From: Floccularia luteovirens
Taxonomy: Eukaryota; Basidiomycota; Agaricomycetes; Agaricales; Squamanitaceae
Assembly (NCBI GenBank): GCA_009739215.1
Contig: VSJF01000009.1
Location: 1,054,001 to 1,118,000, forward strand
Reading direction: 5' to 3'
Length of the DNA stretch: 64,000 nucleotides
Positions within the stretch are counted from its first letter, which is position 1. The number at the start of each line of letters is the position of its first letter. The notes beneath the pieces are model-generated. The model was not told where the DNA came from and ran no database searches. It saw only the letters and a list, made by a program, of their open reading frames with translations. The translations under genes and the position numbers were made by a program. Shown here piece after piece: positions 51,927 through 63,999 of this stretch.

Positions 51927-53399
51927 ATGTCTTCATTGTATCGTTTTAAATCGGCATTCAGAGTGGGCCAGCCCAAAATTCTAGCCCCCACCCACGTAGT
52001 CCATCACATACCGAAAATGCTCTCCACATCCGTATCGCCAATCTCGATATTGCCAGACGAGATTCTGGAGAAGATTTTCCTGCTCTGTAGGGATCGGGCA
52101 GCTGCACAGGATTCCAGTAACAACGACAAGCTAATTGTGGCGAAAGATTCGTCCGTATGGCTGGTGACAAAGGTATGCGGGCACTGGCGAAGAGTTGCGC
52201 TGGCCCTTGGAGAGTTGTGGTCAAATATGTTGATAGGGGTTGGCGTACCGGAATATGATGTGAGGCATGCGAGTGCAGGGGCGATCACATACGAATTTGT
52301 TTCAACGTGCTTAAAGCGATCGAAGAATTATCCATTGTCTTTTGACTATTGGATCCCAACGGACGTACCAAGCCCATCACATCTCGCTATACTCGACGCC
52401 CTCTTGAAACATGCTAGCCGCTGGCGCGACATAGCGTTGTCAATTTGGCCGCCTAGGGATGACATGGACCCCCTCTACCGTCCCATTCATTTACCGGAGT
52501 TACAAAAGCTGAAGCTTACTGAATTGCGAAGGCAGGCTGAACCCGTTCATCTTCACATGTTCAAAGATGCTCCTCGTTTATGGAGTCTTGATATCGCTTT
52601 CTTCACCTTCCCCACTCGTCGCTTGCACATAAATTGGTCACAGATAACACATTATTCGTCTTTCCGCACTGTATACGGGCCAGGAGGCTTAGATGCGATT
52701 TTGCATAGCATGCCAGCACTCGAAGAGCTGGAAATGTCGAGGGACGAAGGTTTATTTGAACTCCAACCAGCACACCCAATTTTTCTCCCCAAATTGCGCG
52801 TACTGAAATTAGATCACAGAGACACCAAAATCAAGATGATCTTGGATATGCTAACAGTTCCTTCCCTCAATGAACTCGAACTGGATATCTTTTGCAATCC
52901 ATTTCAACCAGTCGATATCGCTACAGCAACGATCTCGCTTATACAGCGTTCGTCTTGTTCGATCACAACCCTTGGAATGATGGAAATAAATGATGGCAGT
53001 GCGATACGTATCCTTGATGCTTTGTCTGGCCTCACCTCATTATCATTACATGCCCGACCACGTTTGGTTTATCGCGACGAAAAGAATTGGAGAGAGCAGC
53101 TTCATTCTGTTATGCGCAGACTTACTTGGACACCTCCACAGGAAGATGATAATCGTCGCGATGATGGCCTAGTACTACCAGTGCTGTGTGAACTGAGAAT
53201 CTACGAACTACCACAGGTTGATGAAGTACTTATGGATATGCTATATTCTCGGGTGGTCGGTTGGCACCTCGATTATAGTAGTTACACCGACATTACACCT
53301 CAAAAATTGCGTTCCGTGGACCTTACATATAATGCGAGGGCAGGTGGATATGGAAGGTATAACGCAAATTATACAACTTGGAGAAGAGTATGGGTTTGA
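51927..53399 (+). CDS. F-box-like protein, single exon
   Basis: 490 residues in one open frame. An N-terminal F-box reads SILPDEILEKIFLLCRDRAA with the typical second half VWLVTKVCGHWRRVALALGE and LWSNMLIG. This P-x-E-I-L...I...VC..WR...A...P-x-LWS layout is the common Agaricomycete F-box-like form. The rest is LRR-like: LPELQKLKLTELR, APRLWSLDIAFFTFP, MPALEELEMSRDE, LPKLRVLKLDHRD, VPSLNELELDIFC and LSGLTSLSLHARPRL. It is presumably an SCF adaptor with unknown target, unrelated in detail to the copies at 24-27 kb. An alternative Met at 52017 (MLSTSVSPIS) lies closer to the F-box. Confidence 0.88.
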   Translation: MSSLYRFKSAFRVGQPKILAPTHVVHHIPKMLSTSVSPISILPDEILEKIFLLCRDRAAAQDSSNNDKLIVAKDSSVWLVTKVCGHWRRVALALGELWSNMLIGVGVPEYDVRHASAGAITYEFVSTCLKRSKNYPLSFDYWIPTDVPSPSHLAILDALLKHASRWRDIALSIWPPRDDMDPLYRPIHLPELQKLKLTELRRQAEPVHLHMFKDAPRLWSLDIAFFTFPTRRLHINWSQITHYSSFRTVYGPGGLDAILHSMPALEELEMSRDEGLFELQPAHPIFLPKLRVLKLDHRDTKIKMILDMLTVPSLNELELDIFCNPFQPVDIATATISLIQRSSCSITTLGMMEINDGSAIRILDALSGLTSLSLHARPRLVYRDEKNWREQLHSVMRRLTWTPPQEDDNRRDDGLVLPVLCELRIYELPQVDEVLMDMLYSRVVGWHLDYSSYTDITPQKLRSVDLTYNARAGGYGRYNANYTTWRRVWV

Positions 53400-54508
53400 G
53401 ATGTATATTCACTAAGTAGTAGGGTAGGAATTGTTCATGTACTATAGAGAGCTGTATTTTTAGGATGACTTTCCACCATGCTGGAGGTGATGACAGTTTG
53501 TTTCTTTGTATATTCAAAAGCTGATTCAAGTCGGTTTCTTGCTCAGATGTGGCAATACTTAAATACAGTACTTATAATACTGTGGTACACAGTAACACCG
53601 CGCGATGTATGCACTTTGATCAGGCAACGAGGAGTGCATGTGCGTTCTGCATAAAAATAACCATTTTACTCCATATGCAGGTGAATTTAAGTAAGTGATA
53701 GCACGTTTTCTGTCTTGAAATTCTATTTCATCAAGTGTGGCGGTCGTACGCCAGTTTAACAGGGTCATCTACGAAACATGCCCCCTTGGGCTTGATTACC
53801 GTATATAAACTTGGCCGCGTCATTTATTGATGCAGTACTCAGCTTCCCTTCTAACGCAAGCGCCGCAATTGTGTCTTTGACTGTTTTGAATCGAATGTAC
53901 AATATATTGTTGGACTCTCTTCTTGTGGCTCTAGAGAGGCTTGTCATTGGTAGGAAATACTTGGGGAAATACCTACCTCAATTTTAAATCGACGTTGACC
54001 AACGAAAGATAACAAGGATATCACCGCAAGCTCGATTTATACCATGAACTCAGAACTAGCTAATGACCTGTCGTAAACAATTGGAATGTCAAAACCACAA
54101 GGTGAATACGAGAATAAATTACAAGGGCCTCCCTACCAAAGTCGACGTGTCCTCCGCCGTTGGACCATACTTACCTTGTGATTGTACAGATCTCCTTCTT
54201 ATTTTAATGATCTACTGGAATCACTTGCAGCATCTGGCCCAATTATCTCATGCCAGCTAGGCCGCGGTACTCCAAAGGTGAGTTTGACATCAAGCCCATC
54301 ATGTGCTTCGTACGCGTTGCACATCAGATGAACCTCAACTGTCTGTGCATATTGTTCAGAGGGTGAAGTAGACATGGAGTGAGTTCGGGGAAACGTGTAG
54401 GAGCAAAAGATATATACGTGGTTAATTTCAGTTGTATAGCTTACGATTGGTGGGGGTAATGTAGTACTATTATTTTGTAAGACCACGTACATTTGAGAAT
54501 ATAAGAAT
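53400..54508. other. Intergenic, including the 3' flank of NLR copy 2
   Basis: A small minus-strand frame (53947-53765) has no resemblance. The part 54190-54508 is related to 36149-36510 beyond copy 1. Confidence 0.5.
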
Positions 54509-55260
54509 CTATAAATCTTTTGTTGTGTCTACACTAGAACTTTCGTCGATGTGTAAAATGTCTAGCCGGCCTGATTCCTGACCCACAGCATAGTAATTGC
54601 CCGACCGCACAATGCGTTCTAGGTATGAATCCTGTACCCAACATAGTCTCTTCCTATCCCCTTCGCGTATAATCCATTCACCCTCGTGGAAATACATCCT
54701 CTGTTCTATCTCTGTTTGCCACTTGTGCTGCACAAGATCGACTTTCTCTCCCTTCCTTCCATCTGTAAATTGTTTCATCTGCGCCACATCGGAAATATAA
54801 CAAAGTGTTGTCACGCGAGAATTCTATTTCCCAAAGCATCTTGTTATCGCTGCGCACCAGATATTTCACAAGTTCGCCTGTCACTGCATCGAATACACCC
54901 AACCCTGGTATGGTATTATTAACACTATTAGGATCATATGTTGGACAAGCGATCCAAAGCCCATCGGAGGACCATGCGGTCCTATCATTCTCGCGGTTTG
55001 CAGTAGATATGCTCTGCACCAAATGGGATTCGGTTGTCGAGATATCCCATACAGAAGTTTTCCTTTCTTCAACGACCGCAATCTTCTGCGCACCAGGGGA
55101 GAAGGCGACATTACCAAGGAAATAACCCCGAATAATGCAAAATAGTGATGCAGACTTGAGAGACCAGATACTGACTGCATCCGTAGACACAGCCGCTACT
55201 CGTGAGCCGTCCGAAGAGATCGTTACAAAATGTATGGGTGATTCGTGTTCTAGAACTAGA

Positions 55261-55291
55261 GATGACGATGACGATGACGATGACGATGGTG
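55261..55291. repeat. GATGAC microsatellite in NLR copy 2
   Basis: GATGACGATGAC... repeats encode a poly-Ser run on the minus strand (SSSSSSSSSL), where copy 1 has the shorter LSPSSSPIV. It is a loop between propeller blades. Confidence 0.7.
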
Positions 55292-58145
55292 TGGATGACA
55301 TGATTTGTGGTTTTGGTGCAAGCACGGAAGACGAGTCCAACATATTGATCGTGCTATATGATGTCAGGAGACGACGACCATCGGAAGAGAAGGATGCGCT
55401 GTAACGAAAATAGCCTCGTAATGAACCAAGTGAGTCCCAGGATTTCGTGTTAAAGAGGTGGATTTTATCAGCAGTAGGCGAGGCAAGCGTATTCCCATTT
55501 TGGGACACAGCAATGCCATAGATGAAAGTCTTGCCATTAAACGCAACCTTGGATTCCAGTTTGACTTTGGGAGCACATTCGCCAGATTCTAAGTCCCACA
55601 CATGAATCGCGTCGTCGTTTCCACAGAAGGCAACCTGTGAGTTACCGTGTAAAAACACGGCTGCATACAAGTGGAATTGTATAGGAAACTCCTTCACAAT
55701 ATTCCCATTCTTGCATCCGATATCCCATACTCTGAGTATCCATTCGTTTGTCCAGTCTATTGCATGCCCTAGGTCCTTCGATATCGCCAACACATCGTTT
55801 ATTGCAGGAATAGATATTCTCTCCTTTAACTCCTTGCCAATCACGATGTCCCACACACCTACCCCACCAGGATCAGCCCCAGTAGCAAGTTGTGTTCCGT
55901 CTTGATTCCATGATATAGCGTATACTGTACATCCTCTGATTTGCATATCCTGGACATGTACCTGAGCACCAGACGTAGCATTCCAGACACGAAATGTCCC
56001 GTCAGCCGAACCAGAAGCAAGTGACTCCCCATCAGGGGCCCATGCAACACAGTAGACACTTTTGGTATGCCCGACTAGGGTCCTTTTCAAAAATCCGATA
56101 CTAGCATCCCATACACACACTTCTCCTTTGAATGACCCAAATGCAACTAATCTCCCATCAGGGGAAAGCATTGCGCGACAATCTCTTGCATCTATTGGGA
56201 TTGTGTAAAGACGAGCACCCCATGCTGAATCTCGAGGCAACATTGACCTTACAATAGGATGATCAAAGGTTGGTATCTGGCCAAAATTGTTGTAGCGGGT
56301 GGTGAGTACACATGATGGGGCCATGGGGAATGCAGAGATATACAGGTGTTCGGGGCAATCATTGATGGGTGCATAACAGTGCAAAACTAGCCGGTATGTG
56401 TCACTGATTAACTGAACAATTTCATTTTTGTCCGCGTCCTGCATGTGAACCTAACACCAATATTTCAGGCTTTCTTATATTACTTGGATCAATCAAATAC
56501 GCACCTCGCACCACGAAAGTGCTGCAAGCAAAGCCGGGACAGCAGCCTCAAGTTGGTTCATGTAACTGAGCACCTCCACCCACATTACAAGTTTCGTCCG
56601 CGTGAATTCCGTCACTGCGTCCAAGATATCCCGACCCGGGTCACCGCAATGTGATAAATGCGTAGCCCAATGGATACAAGAGTACTGCAAACTTGGTCGG
56701 ATATACTTCTTGACAGAATCGTGCAGGCCGGGGATGTCTGATTTCATTATCGTCGGATCATCTAACTTGCAAATGTTCCTTTTTGGTGGGTTCCTCATAT
56801 TCATCACCTCCAGACAAGTCAATGCAAGACGACGGTGATGCACAGAAGGGTCAATGTAGAACTTGGAATCGGTACAGCGTTGGATATCGACGAGGAATTG
56901 CGGGAAGCTTGCATGTAGCATTCGAATATTGACTTCATCCAGTTCTGGTTTCACGATAACTGAACCCAACCGAGCCAAAATGTCCCGGATGAATCGCATT
57001 GGAACACCAATCAAATCATTCAGCCCGGATGTCGATACCTGGTCTTGAAGTAAAGCGAGGCTACCGAGTACAATTTGAATATAATTCTTCACGTCCGGAA
57101 TGTCGAGGTTATCATCACTGAGCGCATTCTGCAATACAGCAATGTATAGTCGATCGAGATTCTTCAGAGTGAATGCCGCCTCTGATGGATGATCGAATAA
57201 GATAGCCTCGAGGACGTCAACTGCATGATATGGATTGTTTTCCAAAAATTTGACGACGGTGTCGGCATAAATGAATAACCCAGCAGAAAGATTCGTAAGG
57301 CCATCGATAACATTGGGAATGCTATTGAATACCGTCTCCCAGCAGCTCAGATCCTTTAGTTTCGTGTCCAAGAACAGCTTGATGTCTCCGTCAACGATCT
57401 GTCTGAGTATTTCGTGTAGTTTGAATGGTTTCGACACCTTCCGAAGCTTTTCGGTGTTGAAAGCTGCTTCGATCTTCATTTCTGGTCTGGTAGTAACCAG
57501 TATGCGGACAGGAAATGGGATTTCTGGGAGCCGTTCCATGAACAGGAAAAGGAGTCGGACAACCTCACCCTGGGCTGCTTTGGTGCACTCATCGAGTGCA
57601 TCGAAAACAAGTGTGATTGGGCGGTGTGATGCCTCGACATTCTTCAGTGGCTTGATAATCAAATTGTCGAGATCCATCTGAAGCTTTTCACCCTGTTTAC
57701 CTTTGCGACTGTACTCTCGAGCAGCTTTTGCGATGTGGGGGTATAAGGTTGTGTGGTTATGTGCCAATTGGTAGGCGATTGTTGTCAATACGTATGTAGT
57801 GGTATTGAAGAGACTTGCGTCGCGGACAAAGAAAAATGAAGCACCAAGTGCGCCTGCGTTCTCCAATCTGTGTGCCATCTCGAAAGCGATTGTGGATTTA
57901 CCAGTGCCGGCACCACCACTCAGAACGTATATGAAAGAGTCGTTATGACCCGTGGGTGACTGGAGAGACCACTGAGTGATCTCATCAAGTAAAGCGACTC
58001 GTGTGCCCTCCAGTGTTCCTGATTTTGTTGGGTTTGATGTAGAAGAGTAGGCAGCGTTGACGTGTGGGAGATCTTTGAGTGCCCTTTCGTCGACTACAAG
58101 CTGTGTGATGAGAAAGAAGTCTTCGTAATTAGAAAGACTTACGCT

Positions 58146-58300
58146 CTCGTTCTGCACGTTCCTGTTCCGCAAGCTCCCGCTCTACACGCTCTTGTTCTGC
58201 AAGCTCTCTTTCTGCATGTTCTCTTTCTGCTCGTTCCCGTGCTGCAAGCTCTCGCTCTGCACGTTCTTTTTCCCGATCTGAACGCTCCTGCTGTTGCACA
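58146..58300 (-). repeat. Expanded Glu/Arg/Ala coiled-coil repeat in NLR copy 2
   Basis: Exon 5 of copy 1 encodes only about 16 residues (QIKHIQRQERERAERE). In copy 2 the same exon runs over about 50 residues of ERAEREL/AARERAEREH-type units, encoded by 15- and 30-base related repeats (GARCGTGCAGARCGAGAR). This is a minisatellite expansion between the helical domain and the NACHT. Confidence 0.8.
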
Positions 58301-59843
58301 CGTTTTATTTGCTATCAGCTCATGAGAATGATTGTCTAACAGCAAAGGGCAATATTCAAACCTGGATATTAGTTACGATTCCATTGATCAACATTTCCAC
58401 CGTCATTCCACCTTGAATCTGTGCCATATGTCAGGATGGAGTATTGAGCAGCCTATTAGGATCAAATGCATACGTAGAATTTTCTTGTTGCGTCATCAAT
58501 CCCAGTCCTGATCCTCAATAACGTATCCGCATTTTTCTTGGTCAAAATAAATCCGAGAACTCCTGTCTCAAGGCTTTTTGTTTGTTCCGTCAGATCCTTC
58601 AGATCTCTGCGAATATCAAAGTATAAGTAAAGCATACGTTGCTATCATGACAACTCACTTCTCGAGAGTAGCAACTCTCTCTATAAGCTCAGGTGAATTT
58701 ACCAGACGAGTTTGTGTCAAATTTATCGTCATCAGTTTCCAAAGCAGACTCTGCCCTTTTCCTTGTTCGCTCGATGATCGATGTGAGTTCTTGTATATGC
58801 TTTGCTATGTCCGCTCGTAAGCCCTTTGTTCCCTTCGGCAACCTGATCAACCAAATTATTTAATCATGCATACAGGTAGACAAATATATTATACACGTAC
58901 GAGTATCATACCAATCAAGCCGGACAGTGCTGAGGCCGCACTTGACAGTCCAGGAACGGGAGCCAGGTTGAGTGGGCCTTGTGCCGCATCGAGAGTCTGC
59001 TTTGCGACGGTAAGGATGTCAGTTATGCGTTGATCTCTTTTTGATGGGGACATCGTTTGGATGGATACTGGACTGGATATGGGTGTGTTATCTGTGTGTT
59101 ATTTGTCGCAATGAACAGATCTGATCAGACGTACGGTATTGAGGAGCAAAGTTCTTGACTGTAGTCTGGATATGAGGAAGGATATGGGAGTCTGCACGAG
59201 TTCTTCTCGAGGTAGTATTACGACATTTCCCATGTTTGGTTGTATTGTAATTAAGCGCTCACGACGTTGGTTTTGTTGAGGGTTTCAGTTTGCCGACTGT
59301 GGTAAGTACTGCGGGCCAAGAGACAAGCAAGGTAAGGAAGAATGGAGTACTGGATGCATTTGAAAAACTTACAGTTACTTACTCTTTAACAAGATTACTT
59401 GTGCATGAACACGATGATGACCGTCAATTCACATGACGCTAAGTGAAATACAGTCCATGACCATGACCATGTTGTATACGATCTGTACAAAAATTATAAA
59501 AGCTTTTCGGTGCCGGACTCGAATGCAGATGTAAGCCATTCTTATCCTATTCTACTTAATGTAGTTATCATCCACGCGTCGTTACTCTGTGTGGCTTAAG
59601 ACTTCATCTTGTTGCTCAGGAAAATATCATTCTCGACGGTGCTTATAGGGATGCCAGGTAATTTGAATAGTTTAGACATTTTTCGGAGATCAACAAAATC
59701 TGAAATTTGAATATACATCTCAAGACGCGTTGTATCGAGAATGGGTAGTAGGAATAGGAATTTCCAAGAACCGATGCATAAAGATGTTCAATTACTCCAA
59801 TGCACAATATCTACTTGTGCCGATTCAGTACATCATCTAAAGC

Positions 59844-59930
59844 ATCGATGATGAATCGATGAATATTGAATCGATGATGAATCGATGAATATTGAATCGA
59901 TGATGAATCGATGAATATTGAATCGATGAT
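59844..59930. repeat. 26-base minisatellite
   Basis: Three exact head-to-tail copies of a 26-base unit (starting ATCGATGATGAATCGATG), at 59844, 59870 and 59896, and nine bases of a fourth. Confidence 0.9.
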
Positions 59931-60628
59931 TGTTGGCCAGGGGTGTCATGAGATCATCAAAATTCGAATGTCTACGCGATTGACTTTCCTATTCCCACAC
60001 CGCCGTTCTCGTCTGATTCCTCAGTCCACTGTGCAAGTTCGTGGAGGTAATGCAGCCTTGTACCCTGGAGCACACCCAATCTTGTTGGATTCGATCATGA
60101 TGAGTATCAGGAATCAATGTAAGAGAAAAGATTTAGCAGTTTATCATGCACTAACCAAAGAAGTTGAAAGAAAATCAATTCAAGGTTATCAGGAATGACT
60201 TTCCGTTTTGAGCTTTTTTGTAGCCCGCGGTCGTGTCAGAAACGAACATTCTCCTGACATCTGTATGTTCCAACCTCTTCACCACACCATCAAAAAGCAT
60301 AGGCTCTATCTCAAAATTTCTTGTTGCTTCTTCAACACCGGCTTTTCAATTTTTATCTGCATTGTTATTGCCGCAGAAATACCCGACGAAGAATGACCCC
60401 CCCAGAGTTTGGCTGCTTCGACTTATAATTTTTTCTAAATTTCTATAATAAGATTTCAGGTGAGACTTAATAATTTTAGAAAGTTTTACAACGGACTGGG
60501 TGTACGTATGAGCACCCCCTCTTCTAACTTATGCATCGGCCCTTTACGTGAACAACAGTTTGTTCTCCGTTACTGATTATACTGCCAGCCTATTTCAATC
60601 TCTTTTTTTCACAATTGCGAGCCTGTAT

Positions 60629-60668
60629 CTGATTCGCGAAGTCCTTTCGTAAGGACTTCGCAAATCAG
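60629..60668. repeat. Strong hairpin
   Basis: GCGAAGTCCTT, loop TCGT, AAGGACTTCGC are exactly complementary. The stem extends one mismatch further to CTGATT/AATCAG, about 17 base pairs. No gene is adjacent; it could be a transcript hairpin or a transposon end relic. Confidence 0.7.
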
Positions 60669-61133
60669 AGACAGCAAGAATGTACTGTTTTCTCAAATCA
60701 TTTAAGTAACTCATAATCTTTGAACAATAGGCGGGACTCCAACCCCTTTGGCTCGATTATCTCTTTGCCATGTCAGGATTATTGTCCATACCCTACCCCT
60801 GGCTCTTTGACCTCTATTGGCACTTGCAGATTGAAGGTCAGAACTGAGAAGAGGACTGACCAATGCCCTTTTGATGGACTACGTTGTTCATGGTGCCTCC
60901 CTTTCGTTTTTGATACCAAATTATGATGTTTACATGAATAAATAAATATTACCCTACACATGTATTATCCTATCTGGCGAGGTCTGGTGGTGAACTGATA
61001 TGGATTTTTCTGACAGCATGAAGAATAATTTTTGCGGGGTATCATGAACTAAAATACTAGTACTTGTACATATTGAAAGGCTCTAGGAGAAAGCGGTACA
61101 ATGGACACAGACAACCAGGCAAAACCAATCATG

Positions 61134-63999
61134 TTACATAGCAGTTTTCACACTATTTAAGCGGACAACCAAGGGAAGTAGAGCAACGTTTTCGCTCGAA
61201 GCGTAGAACTGTACACAGTCCAGATGAACTTGGAACCTAACGTGGAACTAAAATTAGTGCAAATCCATAAAACTGAATCAGAAAGCAAACCATACCAGTG
61301 ATTGAAATTGGTTTCAAATTTACTAAGAAAATCCCACCGTTTCGCCATAGCTTGGTCGCCTTCTTCCGTTTCTACTGCAGCGATAGCTTGATTCGCAGAT
61401 TTTGTGAACGATGATGTATACAAAGCAAACGTCGAGCAAGTTTGAATTAACCTAGAATACGCCTTATAAAAATCATCAAAATCAATGCCACTCAGGGAAA
61501 GAAATGGATGGACTTACCGTAATAAGCTTTGAACTCGTCAACATACATTCCTTCAAACATGTGTCTAGAAAATCTAAGTGTGCCCTTAACAATGCATCCA
61601 CGGTTGTCACCTTTCCAAGTCTAGCTTCTAATGAACGCCAATTCGGTTCTAACACTTCAAACGTCGCAAAAGCCAGTATTTGTTGGATAAATGCGAGCAT
61701 ACGAGCCCTCAAGAGGCACACGCGTAGACGCCACTTTGCAAAATCAGGATGATTAGGTACGGGACATCTCCAAGGGTTGGTGGTGTGCTCGATCCACATG
61801 TTACCAAGTGCTTGCTCGACATGTTTCAGATGGAAAAGGAAACGGAAGAGGAGTTGGTAGCGTAGAATTGTTTTGCGGGAGATTACCAATGATAATGGGA
61901 ATTTCACGTTATAGTCAAGTGCAAGGACATCGATCGCTATCACAAAATCTTATGCGCGTGTAAATATAACAGATACAGTAAGACACATACCATGCACAGT
62001 CTTTTTCTCTTCCTTATCCTTCTTTGGCTCTTCCTCACCGCTAAGGTTTACTACCTTTAATAGAAAGTCATACAGGCCCCCTTCTGCCATTACCACCTTT
62101 ACATCTTCCCGGAATTGTGCATCTTCTCCTGTCAAGGCCACATCTAACAAGCTCTGCAATCGCCCTACAGCAGCCATACGCGGACCCTTGCGCAGTTCAG
62201 AAGCAGCAAGGTCAAGAAAATGAGTGAGGAAGGCCGAGTTTGAAAGGAAGAAGTACCGCTTTAGTGAGCTGAGGCGGGGCATAAGCTGTTGGTCCTTGAG
62301 CAAGAGCTGAAGAAGTGTTTCGTTTGCGAAGGAATAAGCATCTTCCAAAAATTTATAGAATCTTTTATGAGTAGCGTCAATATCGTCGAACGAATGGTTT
62401 GGTGAAATACACGGACCTTTCATCAGCCATGGAGAGGTCTTCATCCTCTGTAGTAGAAAATTGTCTATTGATATCGATACCACACTCTCGAATCACATTT
62501 AGATATTTTCCGGCGAGTAGTATCTTATGCTTCCAAGCTTCTAAAAGTGGAGGAATACATGCACCACCAGGTAAACGACCCCCAGTCGTACGTGGAGGCG
62601 GCACTCCAGCTTGATGTCGCTTCATAGATTCCAGTGTTGAACCATCTCTTAACTATATGCACTATACCATCAGGTCAGGTTTCAAAAAAAGGACCGAGAA
62701 GGCCTACCGTATACCTCCTTTCCCAATATTCGTCCGTATAGTCAACTTCCAAGATTCCGCGATTAATAAATTTACTCTCTTTCACCATCAACTCTTCATA
62801 CGGATCCACAAGTCGACCAGTGGTCACCCAGACACGCAACATCGAGATATATGGCGCACCTGCCGCCTTCAATAACACTGAATACAACGCAGAAGCCGTT
62901 GGATCACCAGACATGTGTTGCATTCGCGAGTACAAGACAGTCAGGACTTCACCTCCTGTCACCGGAATCGCACTTGCCCCAGTACTCAAGTTCGGATTTG
63001 CAATCTCAGAAAGCACCGCTTTCAACTTTGCCCCACCTAAACCCAATGCTTCATTGCGCGCTTCATCCTCGGGATCCACAGGTTCTTCTTCTGATGACGA
63101 CGAGATATCACCTGAGGGATCGTCGGCCTTTGCAAGGTCTACGATAAGTTGGTAGATCAGAGAAAGTGTGTGAATCGTTGGGTGAACATAAAACCAGAGT
63201 CTTTGCAATGAGAATTGTGGTGATGTGTGGAATGAATGTTCAAGTTGTGATATGAGCGTTTGATAATCCTTTCAAATGTGTTAATAGTATGCGCGTAGTT
63301 GGGGATGTCATTCATACTTTCATCATGTCGCGTATCGCGGCACAGAGTGCGTGATTTACCATACCGCAATCAAGATGGCTACGGTGCTCGATAAACGCAG
63401 TTATAGCAGTGTAGTAAGTCCCAAGAGGTAATATTCTTTCGACGAGATCGCGTAGGGATGCGTCTAAAACACCGAATGAGATACCACACGACACGAATGG
63501 ATAACACCCACCTAGAGACGGGGAAACAACAAATCTGATTCCTTTGAGCGGGTCATCATCCTCTGCGGAGTACTCAGAATGAAATGTCACGTATGTCCCT
63601 TCAATCCCCTAACCACCTGGGTTGAGAAACACGATAAATGGGAAGAAACTTGACACTTCACCATGAGAACATAAAGCAAATCCTCCAACATCATTGCCTC
63701 CTGAATCTCCAATGGAACGCGATCGAGAGGCATTTGCTTTGCTTTCCCCTTTGCATTAGGCACAGTACCGCTGGAAACCACGCGTGAATTCAATGGAGCG
63801 CGTACAAACGATGTCTCGGCGATGAACGAGTCGTCCTGTTTGCCTATTATGCACTATTAGATACGAATGGTGGATTATAACAGATGGTAGATACCCCTAG
63901 CCCCATCATGCGCGTCCTGTGCATCATCACCAGAAAGTCTGCCACGTCTCACAGACGCGATCGTACCCGTTATCTAAAGATATGATGTTATGTTAGACG
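61134..63999 (-). CDS. Gamma-tubulin complex component GCP2 / Spc97 type (5' end outside the window)
   Basis: Subunit of the gamma-tubulin small complex that nucleates microtubules at the spindle pole body. Conserved blocks after joining exons: MMLEDLLYVLM, YPFVSCGISFGVLDASLRDL, HTLSLIYQLIVDLAK, VLTVLYSRMQHMSGDPTASA, then the GCP2-typical VDPYEELMVKESKFI and YTDEYWERRYTLRDGS. These are followed by PPLLEAWKHKILLAGKYLNV, the C-terminal gamma-tubulin-binding part with LKRYFFLSNSAFLTHFLDLA, IDVLALDYNVKFPLSLVISR and RYQLLFRFLFHLKHVEQALG. The last exon ends FHVRFQVHLDCVQFYASSEN to the stop at 61134. DYWERRYTL favours GCP2 over GCP3. The N-terminal exons continue past 63999. Confidence 0.93.

Larger units (their letters stand above)
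54509..59053 (-). pseudogene. NACHT-WD40 NLR-like gene, inverted copy 2 with frameshifts
   Basis: Same architecture and introns as copy 1, with long stretches nearly identical (Walker A GGAGTGKST, LVFDALDE, ILVTTRPE). The Met at 59053 opens MSPSKRDQRITDILTVAKQT. Differences break the frame: one extra base in exon 2 near 58820; one extra base near 58710, followed by a stop; loss of two bases at the exon 5/6 acceptor near 58097; one extra base near 54749 that replaces the last WD repeat by a short out-of-frame tail. The NACHT and most of the WD40 region (58172-56493, 56444-54760) remain open, so an N-terminally truncated product is possible. It also has an expanded coiled coil (58146-58300). 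Confidence 0.85.
59054..61133. other. Upstream flank of NLR copy 2 and gene-poor stretch
   Basis: 59054-59540 is related, inverted, to 31280-31755. Beyond it lie the minisatellite at 59844 and the hairpin at 60629. No gene is recognised; the open frame 59911-60198 plus has no resemblance. Confidence 0.5.

Noticed and set aside
59054..61133. LTR retrotransposon suspected from the repeats around the NLR copies
   Set aside because: The repeated flanks are parts of one duplicated gene unit. No long terminal direct repeats, primer site, protease, reverse transcriptase or integrase frame is present.
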